Below are positions 56,599-64,000 of a DNA stretch of 64,000 bases, piece after piece. This DNA comes from Acinetobacter sp. ANC 4910 (lineage in GTDB: Bacteria > Pseudomonadota > Gammaproteobacteria > Pseudomonadales > Moraxellaceae). Within the stretch, counting starts at the first letter, position 1, and each line of letters starts with the position of its first letter. Below the pieces are notes generated by a model, which was not told the origin of the DNA, searched no databases, and was given only the letters and a program-made list of their open reading frames with translations. The translations under genes and the position numbers were made by a program. The stretch spans positions 41,082 through 105,081 of the forward strand of contig NZ_SJNT01000012.1 in NCBI RefSeq assembly GCF_004331035.1, given 5' to 3'.

Positions 56599-57015
56599 TT
56601 AGGCAAATAAAGGTGGGGCTCGCCCTTGAGGCGTGAGAAATAGTCGCTGTAAAACAAAAAAGACATGTTTAAACGCTTTTTGAAATGCAAGCATACGAAC
56701 TTGCAAACGCTTAAAGACTTCTTTGATTTCGATATTAAGATGAGCAACCAGATGTGTATACACCGTACAGAAAATACAGTGATGATCAACAGAATGTTTG
56801 TGCTCAGAATCTGAGTGCTGCATGTTTTGCATAGCATGTACAGATTCAGAATGCGAATGGTGGTTAGTCTGCTGAGTTGCTTTCGTCTGAACTGCTAATT
56901 CAGCAATAGTGATACAGACCTGAGCAATTTGGAACTTCTCAGGTAATAAGGGCTGCAAAAAAACTGCAACATGTATCCACATCGCTATTAAAGCGAGCAC
57001 GAAAGATGCTCTCAA
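56599..57015 (-). CDS. DUF2946-like protein, His-rich
   Basis: 138 residues with an N-terminal hydrophobic segment (F-V-L-A-L-I-A-M-W-I-H-V), then a His-rich stretch (N-H-H-S-H-S, S-E-H-K-H-S-V-D-H-H) before H-C-I-F-C. That last motif and the small size are typical of DUF2946 proteins, which often accompany TonB-dependent copper receptors. The start is TTG at 57015, and a weak ribosome site lies upstream. Located 77 bp before the TonB receptor, so probably the first gene of a metal-uptake operon. Metal binding is inferred from the His/Cys content. Confidence 0.7.
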   Translation of the reverse strand: MRASFVLALIAMWIHVAVFLQPLLPEKFQIAQVCITIAELAVQTKATQQTNHHSHSESVHAMQNMQHSDSEHKHSVDHHCIFCTVYTHLVAHLNIEIKEVFKRLQVRMLAFQKAFKHVFFVLQRLFLTPQGRAPPLFA

Positions 57016-57348
57016 CCCAATCCCGTCTAAAATGATGAACGCGGAAAACTAACATAGATGTAACACTTGAATCAATTATCCTTCCTAAAATCGAAATACT
57101 GTTAAAAACCATTCATTGCTCAACAATCACTAATGTTGAATCAAAGTAACATTCAGTTCATTTTTGAAATACCTTGTTCTTTTATCACCCTATCAATCGT
57201 TTTTTATACTTAGAGGATGCACGATATTTATGCATTCATAATTCCACATCAACATTTTGAAAATTATGTTTTAAGAAGAGTTGAGAAACATGCGAGTCAC
57301 GTCTCTATCAGACGATTCAACTTTATTCATGTGGCTATAAGGCAGCTT
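57016..57348. other. Intergenic stretch between DUF2946 and the glutamine-synthetase-like gene
   Basis: No gene is supported. It presumably holds the promoter of the DUF2946-TonB-NlpE operon at its left end; I see no clear Fur or other dyad. Confidence 0.4.
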
Positions 57349-58746
57349 TTAAATATTCCACATTTGTTCTATGGAAGTAATTTGACTATACACATGCTGA
57401 TGTTCTGCATGTTTGACCGCACACCACAGCTCCATAAAACGCTTACCCAAATAGGTCTGTAAAATATGGTTTTCTTTAAACAAGGCTAAAGCATCCAACT
57501 GATTTGTAGCTAAAAAAACATGGTCAGCGGGATCACTAACTTGGTTCATTGCTGTAGGAACGACTAAACGATGGGTCAAACCATGTAATGTGCCTATTAA
57601 CATCATGGCAGTGGTCAAATATGGATTACAGTCCGCGCCTGCTACACGGTATTCTAATCTGCTATTTTCAGCATCTGAACATGGAATCCGAATTGCGACA
57701 TTGCGGTTATTCAGTCCCCAATTTGCCTCTAAAGGCACATGGTTGCCTTTCTGGAAGCGTCGAAAAGAATTGATATTAGGTGCAAGTATCGCCATGCTTG
57801 GCGGTAAAAGTAGAATCAGCCCACTAATCACTTTTAATAATTCAGCAGATACCAATTCATTTGGCTGCATACGAAACACATTCCGTTTGGCTTGATCTAA
57901 AAGGCTCATATGAAAGTGCATACCACTCCCTGCTTTATGAAGGTCAGGTTTTGCTAAGAAACTGGCCCTTAATCCATTTTTTAAAGCCACTTGTTTGATC
58001 GTGCGCTTTAAAAGCATAATTTGGTCGCATAATTTAAGAATATCGTCCATATGCTGAATATTAATTTCATATTGCCCAGCAGATGATTCCGCAACGATGC
58101 CCGTAATATTGATGCCTTGCAAAGTCGCAATATACTCAACTTCATCTAAAACCTGTTGATAGCTATTAGGCGCCTGAACGTCAAAACATTGGCTAGATAC
58201 CATAGTCCCTGCATTTGCATTCAGATCAGACAGGTAAAATTCTAATTCCGCAGCCATACAAGGATATAAATGCTGTTTTTCGAGTTGTGCCAATATTTTC
58301 TTTAAGATATTTCGTGGCTCATATTCGCAGTCATCATCCCCTTCTTTCATACTTAATAATAATTGAGCATTCAATTCAGGCTCTAACGGACAAGGTTGTA
58401 AACTTCCCAATACTGGTTTGCAAAAATAATCTGGCTCACCAATTTGTTTGCCTAAACCTGTTTCTTCTACCACCACCCCGTCTAGGCTCATCGCATAAAT
58501 TGAAAGTGGAAAATAACACCCTTTACTCAGTTTTCTAAGACTGCTGACATCAATTCGTTTACCGCGCACATGCCCGTTAATGTCATATAAACAAATATCA
58601 ATATGCTTGGTATTGGGATATCGAGTGAAATAGCTTTCTACTTCATCTAAAAACAATATTTCGTCTAAATCTAAAGTTGAGCTATCAAGGGGAATGTTTA
58701 TTCTAGAACTGTGTTGTTTATCTTGTATCGTGAGTAAGCTACTCAT
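57349..58746 (-). CDS. Glutamine synthetase-like gamma-glutamylpolyamine synthetase (PuuA-like)
   Basis: 465 residues of the glutamine synthetase family, closest in pattern to gamma-glutamylputrescine synthetases: Y-D-I-N-G-H-V-R-G-K-R, A-A-E-L-E-F-Y-L, G-S-G-M-H-F-H-M-S and L-E-Y-R-V-A-G-A-D-C-N-P-Y-L. Catalytic-site Glu and His residues of the fold are kept. It would attach glutamate to putrescine or a related amine. No other puu genes are in the window, so the amine substrate is uncertain. Confidence 0.82.
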   Translation of the reverse strand: MSSLLTIQDKQHSSRINIPLDSSTLDLDEILFLDEVESYFTRYPNTKHIDICLYDINGHVRGKRIDVSSLRKLSKGCYFPLSIYAMSLDGVVVEETGLGKQIGEPDYFCKPVLGSLQPCPLEPELNAQLLLSMKEGDDDCEYEPRNILKKILAQLEKQHLYPCMAAELEFYLSDLNANAGTMVSSQCFDVQAPNSYQQVLDEVEYIATLQGINITGIVAESSAGQYEINIQHMDDILKLCDQIMLLKRTIKQVALKNGLRASFLAKPDLHKAGSGMHFHMSLLDQAKRNVFRMQPNELVSAELLKVISGLILLLPPSMAILAPNINSFRRFQKGNHVPLEANWGLNNRNVAIRIPCSDAENSRLEYRVAGADCNPYLTTAMMLIGTLHGLTHRLVVPTAMNQVSDPADHVFLATNQLDALALFKENHILQTYLGKRFMELWCAVKHAEHQHVYSQITSIEQMWNI

Positions 58747-58925
58747 TATCTAAACCCTATTCATTTGAATGGACTCAAGATAAATGAGGCATGCCATGAA
58801 GTAACGTAAATGTTGCGTAAATTTTAAAAATAACCATACAAAACAAAATATTAAAACTTATTAAACCTTTATTTTGATTTGTATAAAGATGCTCATTTCA
58901 GACTTATGACTGCATCACCTTAAAT

Positions 58926-58959
58926 AAAAAAAGCCCGAAATCATTTCGAGCTTTTTTAA
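58926..58959. terminator. Bidirectional terminator after murI
   Basis: AAAAAAGC-C-CGAAAT and ATTTCG-A-GCTTTTTT pair with one mismatch and flanking A/T tracts. It lies beyond the murI stop on the minus strand. Confidence 0.72.
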
Positions 58960-59026
58960 AATCAAACTAAATTTATATCCCTTATGGGCAGACTCATTTT
59001 TATGGGCTTAGAGGTTTTTCTTGGCT

Positions 59027-59827
59027 TTAAAAACCTGTAGTTTCTACGGGTAAATGCTTACCTAACAAAGAAAAAGTAACGTCCGCAACTTCCAACGGGT
59101 CTGAACTGGTCCAGATAATATGATTCCCCTCATTTGGACGTTCAGACCTTAAATGATATTGATTGAGCTGCCGAATTAGTTGTGCTGTTACAGCTTCTGA
59201 AGGCTCAATAATTTGAATATCACGACCGACAATATCCTGAATCGTATCTGAGACAAATGGATAGTGTGTGCAACCTAAAATAATCGTATCGACTTTTTGC
59301 TCGACCAGCGGCGCTAAAATATTGTTTAAATAGTCTTTAACTTCCGCTGTGTGTGCTTTACCCGTTTCAATTTTTTCGGCCAGACCAATACAAGGCACTA
59401 AAGACACTTTGATATCTTGTGCGTAAGTTTCGATTAAATTCTTGAGATTTTTTCCCTTAACCGTCGTCGCAGTTGCCAACACAGCGATATGCTTACTCAC
59501 GGTCATTGCCACAGCAGGTTTTACTGCTGGTTCTATGGCAATCAGTGGCACATTAATTTGTGCTCTAATCGTTTCAATCGCTACCGCAGTCATGGTGTTA
59601 CAAGCAACAATAATCGCTTTGCACTTCCCGTCATTTATAAGATTTGAGATTAGGTGAGTAGTTCTTGAAACAATCCAGTCGCTTTCTTTGTCGCCATAAG
59701 GAACATATTTCGAGTCAGCGAAATAGATAATGTCTTCATTCGGAAGAGCCTCCCGAATATGCTTAAAGAGAGACAACCCGCCTAAACCAGAATCAATCAT
59801 TCCAATCGGGCTATTCTTCTGATTCAT
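59027..59827 (-). CDS. murI: Glutamate racemase
   Basis: Supplies D-glutamate for peptidoglycan. 266 residues. The two catalytic cysteines are C76 (V-A-C-N-T) and C186 (L-G-C-T-H-Y-P); the N-terminal I-D-S-G-L-G-G and Y-V-P-Y-G-D-K are the family hallmarks. No neighbours are functionally linked. Confidence 0.95.
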   Translation of the reverse strand: MNQKNSPIGMIDSGLGGLSLFKHIREALPNEDIIYFADSKYVPYGDKESDWIVSRTTHLISNLINDGKCKAIIVACNTMTAVAIETIRAQINVPLIAIEPAVKPAVAMTVSKHIAVLATATTVKGKNLKNLIETYAQDIKVSLVPCIGLAEKIETGKAHTAEVKDYLNNILAPLVEQKVDTIILGCTHYPFVSDTIQDIVGRDIQIIEPSEAVTAQLIRQLNQYHLRSERPNEGNHIIWTSSDPLEVADVTFSLLGKHLPVETTGF

Positions 59828-59944
59828 TATTTTTCCAATTTAAAATTCTAAAAGAAACTCTATTTTTCATTATTATATTATATTTTTAGTGCCCTTTTAA
59901 ATCAGGCCTTAACTGAAGGCCTGATTTAAAAATATATCCTTAAC

Positions 59945-60868
59945 TTATTGATTAAATAAATATTGATAAACAATATACGCAGCCAGTTTTGCTGTTCTAT
60001 TGTCTAAATCAAATTTTGGATTGCACTCAGCAATATCTAAAAGTTTGATTTTTCCAGTCTCTTGAATATGCTTAAAAATTGCTTCAAAAGTGGCTAAATC
60101 AATTCCTTTTACAGCAGGTGCACTGACTCCGGGTGCAACCGCGGCTGCGAAGACATCCAAATCAATCGTAACGTACAAGCAGTCTACTTTTTCAATAAAA
60201 GCATCAACTGCCGCAAGCACGTTGTTTAGGTTAAAAATATTAACCTCATGATCTCTTAAATATGAACAATTCAGCGCATCGGCTGTATCAAACAAAACTT
60301 TAGTATTGGCATGGTTAGCGACCCCAATACATAAATAATTAAATTGTTTTTGATGATGCTCAGATAGTTTTGCAGCTTGCAAAAATGGTGTCCCAGAAGA
60401 TGCCTGTTCTGCTTCTCTTAAATCAAAATGTGCATCAAAGTTAATAATGCCAATATTTTTATCAGGTTCATGGGTTTGCAAATACTGAAACAGCCCGCTA
60501 AAGCTGCCATAAGCAACCTCATGCCCACCGCCCAAAACAATCGGTTTTTCACCTTGCGCGAGTGACTCAGCGACTTGGTCTGCAAGTGTTTGTTGCGCCT
60601 GTTCTAACAAGCCATTTTCGCAAATAACATCTCCACGATCGGCAATGCTTATTGGCTGATGCACAGGTAAATTGGCGAGTTGCTTACGAATCGCATTCGG
60701 TGCTTCAGCAGCGCCTATTCTCCCTTTATTGCGCTGCACGCCTTCATCCGAACAAAAACCAATCAACACATACTCTGCACGCTCCGACTGATTCATAATG
60801 TGGAAAATACGTTGATGATGGATTGCATCACCATCATGTCGCCCCGTCCATTGGAATATATTGCTCAT
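59945..60868 (-). CDS. hutG: Formimidoylglutamase
   Basis: Last step of the five-enzyme histidine utilisation route: N-formimidoyl-L-glutamate to glutamate and formamide. 307-residue arginase-family enzyme; manganese ligands lie in G-G-G-H-E-V-A-Y-G, N-F-D-A-H-F-D-L-R and I-D-L-D-V-F. GAGATAATCAA precedes the ATG. It follows hutI by 79 bp. Confidence 0.94.
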   Translation of the reverse strand: MSNIFQWTGRHDGDAIHHQRIFHIMNQSERAEYVLIGFCSDEGVQRNKGRIGAAEAPNAIRKQLANLPVHQPISIADRGDVICENGLLEQAQQTLADQVAESLAQGEKPIVLGGGHEVAYGSFSGLFQYLQTHEPDKNIGIINFDAHFDLREAEQASSGTPFLQAAKLSEHHQKQFNYLCIGVANHANTKVLFDTADALNCSYLRDHEVNIFNLNNVLAAVDAFIEKVDCLYVTIDLDVFAAAVAPGVSAPAVKGIDLATFEAIFKHIQETGKIKLLDIAECNPKFDLDNRTAKLAAYIVYQYLFNQ

Positions 60869-60947
60869 TTGATTATCTCGATAAAATTAATAACCTGTGC
60901 CAGAAACCAACACTTAATCTTTCTCTAAAGTCCGATCAAGCTATACA

Positions 60948-62153
60948 TTAGAATTTCAATTCCTGTGCTTGATGTATGATTCGTTTGGTTAAATCGCCAC
61001 CTAACCAATAGGTAATTTCAGATGGATGCTCAATTTCCCAAGCAATAAAATCTGCAACTTTACCGACTGCTAAACTGCCATGTGTCTGCTGCAAACCTAA
61101 TGCCTTCGCTGCATGAATTGTGGCACCTGCTAGTGCTTCTTCTGGTGTTAAGCGGAAAATCGTACTGGCCATGTTCAGCATTAAACGTAATGACAAACTA
61201 GGAGATGTACCGGGATTCAAATCTGTCGAGATTGCAATCGGGACATGATGTTGTTTCAGCGCATCAATGAATGGATATTTTGTTTCTCTTAAAAAATAAA
61301 ATGCGCCCGGCAAAAGCACTGCAACGGTGCCCGATGCTGCCATGGCTTTCACATCATCTTCAGTAATATATTCCAGATGATCTGCGGACAAGGCTTGATA
61401 TCGGGCTGCCAAACTCGAACCCGCTAAAGCTGATAATTGTTCCGCATGAATTTTGACTGGAATTCCTAAATTTTGAGCTGCCTTAAAGACCCGTTCAACT
61501 TGTTCAGGGGTAAATGCTAAATATTCACAGAAAGCATCAACTGCATCGACCAAACCTTCAGCATGCAGTTTAGGTAGCATTTCCGTACAGATATGCTCGA
61601 TATAAGCATCGCTTCGACCTTCATATTCAGGTGGAAGTGCATGTGCAGCTAAGCAGGTGCTTTTCACGGTAATGGGTAAATGTTGGGATATTTGACGAAT
61701 CACGCGTAGCATTTTTCGTTCATTTTCATAATCAAGCCCATAACCTGACTTAATTTCAATGGTGGTGACCCCATCTTTAAGTAAACTTTTTACGCGCTTC
61801 AAGGCACTATTTAAGAGTTCTTGCTCGGTTGCCGCACGAGTTGCTCGAACTGTACTTGCGATTCCGCCACCCTGAGCCGCAATTTCGACATAACTTACAC
61901 CTTGCAGTCTTTTTTCAAATTCAATACTCCGATTACCCCCAAAAACACTATGGGTGTGGCAATCAATAAAACTCGGCGTGACCCAAGCTTTATTTAAATC
62001 ATTGGTTTCATCATAATGATCATGTGCTAAGTCTTGTTCTGCCCCAATCCAGCAAATATTATTCTCTAAAGTGACAATAGCTGCATTCTCAATGATGGAA
62101 TATTTTCCATCCTGCATTGTGGCAACGTGACAGTTGTGCCAAAGTTTCTTCAT
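60948..62153 (-). CDS. hutI: Imidazolonepropionase
   Basis: Hydrolyses 4-imidazolone-5-propanoate to formimidoylglutamate. 401-residue amidohydrolase; metal-binding [16 protein letters not shown] and S-T-D-L-N-P-G are intact. Located between hutT and hutG in the hut operon. Confidence 0.95.
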   Translation of the reverse strand: MKKLWHNCHVATMQDGKYSIIENAAIVTLENNICWIGAEQDLAHDHYDETNDLNKAWVTPSFIDCHTHSVFGGNRSIEFEKRLQGVSYVEIAAQGGGIASTVRATRAATEQELLNSALKRVKSLLKDGVTTIEIKSGYGLDYENERKMLRVIRQISQHLPITVKSTCLAAHALPPEYEGRSDAYIEHICTEMLPKLHAEGLVDAVDAFCEYLAFTPEQVERVFKAAQNLGIPVKIHAEQLSALAGSSLAARYQALSADHLEYITEDDVKAMAASGTVAVLLPGAFYFLRETKYPFIDALKQHHVPIAISTDLNPGTSPSLSLRLMLNMASTIFRLTPEEALAGATIHAAKALGLQQTHGSLAVGKVADFIAWEIEHPSEITYWLGGDLTKRIIHQAQELKF

Positions 62154-62205
62154 GACTTATTCCTAAGATTGCTCAAATACCCATTTATATTTGAGCAATC
62201 AATAT

Positions 62206-63618
62206 TTAACGCTCTAATTTAAGATTATCGGGAAGCTCTGATTCAACTTTTACTGTATTTTGTTTTGGTTTTACCCAAATATTGAAGGCAATCCAAAGCA
62301 ATGCTAACCAACCTGCACCAACATATATGGCTGGGCGCGAGTCTGGGAAATAACCAATCATTGCCAAAATAAAGAGTAAGAAAACAATTGCGAATGCTGG
62401 TGCATACGGCCACCCAATGACAGGAAAATCAAGGGCTTTAATTTGCTCAGTCGATAGCTGACGACGCATTGCAACCTGAGAAAGTAAAATCATCAACCAG
62501 ACCCAAACTGTAGCAAAGGTCGCTATTGAAGCAATGATCATGAAGATATTTTCAGGGATGAGATAGTTCAGAACAACACCGACTAACAGTACGCCCGCCA
62601 TGACAACAACCGTCATCCATGGCACACCGTTACGTGATAGTTTTTGGAATACTTTAGGTGCTTGACCATGATTAGCCATACCAAATAGCATACGTCCTGC
62701 ACCAAATACATCACTGTTAATTGCTGAGACTGCCGCTGTAATGACTACAATATTCAAAATGGTTGCAGCTGATCCAATACCCAGATTTTCAAAAATTTGT
62801 ACAAATGGACTACCCTGACTACCAATTTGGTTCCATGGGAAAATTGACATCAATACAAAAATAGTCAACACATAGAATAATAAAATACGAACAGGTACTG
62901 CATTAATTGCACGAGGAATGGTCTTTTTAGGATCTTGTGATTCGCCAGCAGTTAAACCAATAATTTCAATACCACCAAAAGCAAAAACCACTACAGATAA
63001 ACAAGCCACTAAGCCCGTGATTCCATTAGGCATGAAACCTTCATGAATCCATAAGTTCTGAATACCCGGTACAAAACTGCTATGGTCTACATGAAAACCA
63101 TAAAACATTAACCCGAAGCCACCTAAAATCATGGCCACAATTGCAGTGACTTTGACAATCGACAGCCAGAACTCCAACTCTCCAAATACCTTGACGTGGA
63201 TCAGGTTTATGCCACCTAAGAACATAATCAGTGAAAGAATCCAAATCCAACGCGGTACATCGGGATACCAAAAGCCCATATAAATACCAAAAGCAGTAAT
63301 ATCGGCCAAAGCAACAATGATCATTTCAAATACATAAGTCCATCCCGTAGTAAAACCTGCCAATGGACCAATATATTGTGTGGCATATTCACTAAATGAG
63401 CCTGAAACTGGATTTTTAACCGCCATCTCACCCAATGCACGCATGACAATATAAATGGCAATGCCGCATACAATATAGGCCAATAAGACAGATGGCCCTG
63501 CCAGTTTTATGGCAGTAGCCGAACCATAAAACAGTCCTGTTCCAATGGCTGAACCTAAAGCTAAAAATCGAATATGACGGGTATTAAGCCCCCGTTGAAG
63601 TGAAGCCTGTTGTGACAT
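62206..63618 (-). CDS. Histidine/amino acid permease (APC family)
   Basis: 470 residues from ATG 63618, with GGAG at good spacing; the open frame starts with TTG at 63630, which lies over that ribosome site. About 12 hydrophobic segments; AAT/APC signatures [14 protein letters not shown] and [13 protein letters not shown]. Within the hut operon, histidine is the natural substrate (HutT-like). Confidence 0.9.
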   Translation of the reverse strand: MSQQASLQRGLNTRHIRFLALGSAIGTGLFYGSATAIKLAGPSVLLAYIVCGIAIYIVMRALGEMAVKNPVSGSFSEYATQYIGPLAGFTTGWTYVFEMIIVALADITAFGIYMGFWYPDVPRWIWILSLIMFLGGINLIHVKVFGELEFWLSIVKVTAIVAMILGGFGLMFYGFHVDHSSFVPGIQNLWIHEGFMPNGITGLVACLSVVVFAFGGIEIIGLTAGESQDPKKTIPRAINAVPVRILLFYVLTIFVLMSIFPWNQIGSQGSPFVQIFENLGIGSAATILNIVVITAAVSAINSDVFGAGRMLFGMANHGQAPKVFQKLSRNGVPWMTVVVMAGVLLVGVVLNYLIPENIFMIIASIATFATVWVWLMILLSQVAMRRQLSTEQIKALDFPVIGWPYAPAFAIVFLLFILAMIGYFPDSRPAIYVGAGWLALLWIAFNIWVKPKQNTVKVESELPDNLKLER

Positions 63619-63693
63619 ATTAATCTCCAATCCTTGAGGAAATTGAGTTAGTTACGACCACTCCATGTGGCCGTTTTTTTATCCATCACATAT

Positions 63694-64000
63694 TTATAAA
63701 CTTGGCAATAAATTCGGAAGCAGCAATTCATTTAAGCAACCGCTTGCCAGCAATTCACTTGCCTGCTCAATATCAGGAGCAAAGAAACGGTCTTCACTGT
63801 AGTAAGGCACTTGGTCGCGCAAGATTTTACGGGCTTGCTCAAGTTTAGGCGAGCTTTTTAAGCCTTCACGGAAGTCTAGACCCTGACAAGCGCCTAACCA
63901 TTCGACCGCTAAAATGCCACGAACGTTATCGGCCATTGGCCAAAGTCGTTTTCCTGCATTCGGAGCCATTGATACATGGTCTTCCTGATTGGCTGAAGTT
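63694..64000 (-). CDS. hutH: Histidine ammonia-lyase, C-terminal part
   Basis: The visible C-terminus (102 residues) continues past the window edge: [10 protein letters not shown] then M-A-P-N-A-G-K-R-L, matching the family's Q-E-D-H-V-S-M segment. The MIO-forming Ala-Ser-Gly lies outside. HutH removes ammonia from histidine to give urocanate and is the first gene of the visible hut run. Confidence 0.93.
   Translation of the reverse strand, partial: TSANQEDHVSMAPNAGKRLWPMADNVRGILAVEWLGACQGLDFREGLKSSPKLEQARKILRDQVPYYSEDRFFAPDIEQASELLASGCLNELLLPNLLPSL

Overview
The window looks like chromosomal DNA of an Acinetobacter species: AT-rich, with Acinetobacter-typical gene sets (kdsD-kdsC-lptC-lptA-lptB, fdxA, an acinetoferrin/baumannoferrin-type siderophore cluster, an OsmC-YcaO fusion, and hut and phenol/catechol genes). 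The species cannot be named from the sequence alone. Both ends cut through genes: a phenol hydroxylase reductase on the left and hutH on the right.

Layout. 1-2.7 kb: end of a phenol catabolic operon (hydroxylase reductase, catechol 1,2-dioxygenase, SphA-type outer-membrane protein). 2.7-3.7 kb: gene-poor stretch with about 26 perfect copies of a 7-bp repeat, a terminator and the 24-codon stump of a phage-type integrase. 3.7-9.2 kb: mutS, a GNAT gene, a PaiB-like gene and a divergent MocR regulator. 9.5-20.5 kb: a frameshifted secreted-protein gene, then housekeeping genes (fdxA, an M15-like lipoprotein, a methyltransferase, a universal stress protein, an acyltransferase, YigZ, the Kdo/LPS-transport operon, cysS, tRNA-Gly). 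20.7-24.1 kb: two regulator/target pairs, MerR with an SDR-type gene and LysR with an HD-domain gene.

24.4-37.4 kb is a complete-looking NIS siderophore locus on the minus strand: three IucA/IucC synthetases, an N-monooxygenase, an acyltransferase, an MFS exporter, a FhuF-like reductase, an RraA-like protein and a TonB-dependent receptor. Fur-box-like sites precede the first synthetase and the receptor. The N-monooxygenase and acyltransferase would make the hydroxamates, the synthetases would join them to citrate, the MFS pump would export the product, the receptor would re-import the ferric complex and the FhuF-like protein would release the iron. The 1,3-diaminopropane-forming genes (dat/ddc) are not in the window. 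Between this locus and the next is a 46-codon zinc-ribbon reading frame interrupted by a stop.

38.3-49 kb is the least conventional region: a DUF1302 protein, a serine hydrolase, an AraC regulator, a YeiH-type exporter, a Rieske ferredoxin, a DsbA-like protein, an MFS transporter, a BKACE enzyme, a TauD-type dioxygenase and a quinone-oxidoreductase-like MDR enzyme. It reads like an uncharacterised catabolic pathway. A CATTT(A/G)ACGACAA-type direct repeat with an exact 21-bp period occurs upstream of both the hydrolase/AraC pair and the MDR-TauD-BKACE operon, suggesting one AraC-controlled regulon.

49-64 kb: a type II NADH dehydrogenase, OsmC-YcaO, a metal (probably copper) uptake operon (DUF2946, TonB receptor, NlpE-like lipoprotein), a gamma-glutamylpolyamine-synthetase-like gene, murI and the histidine utilisation genes hutG, hutI, hutT and hutH (partial).
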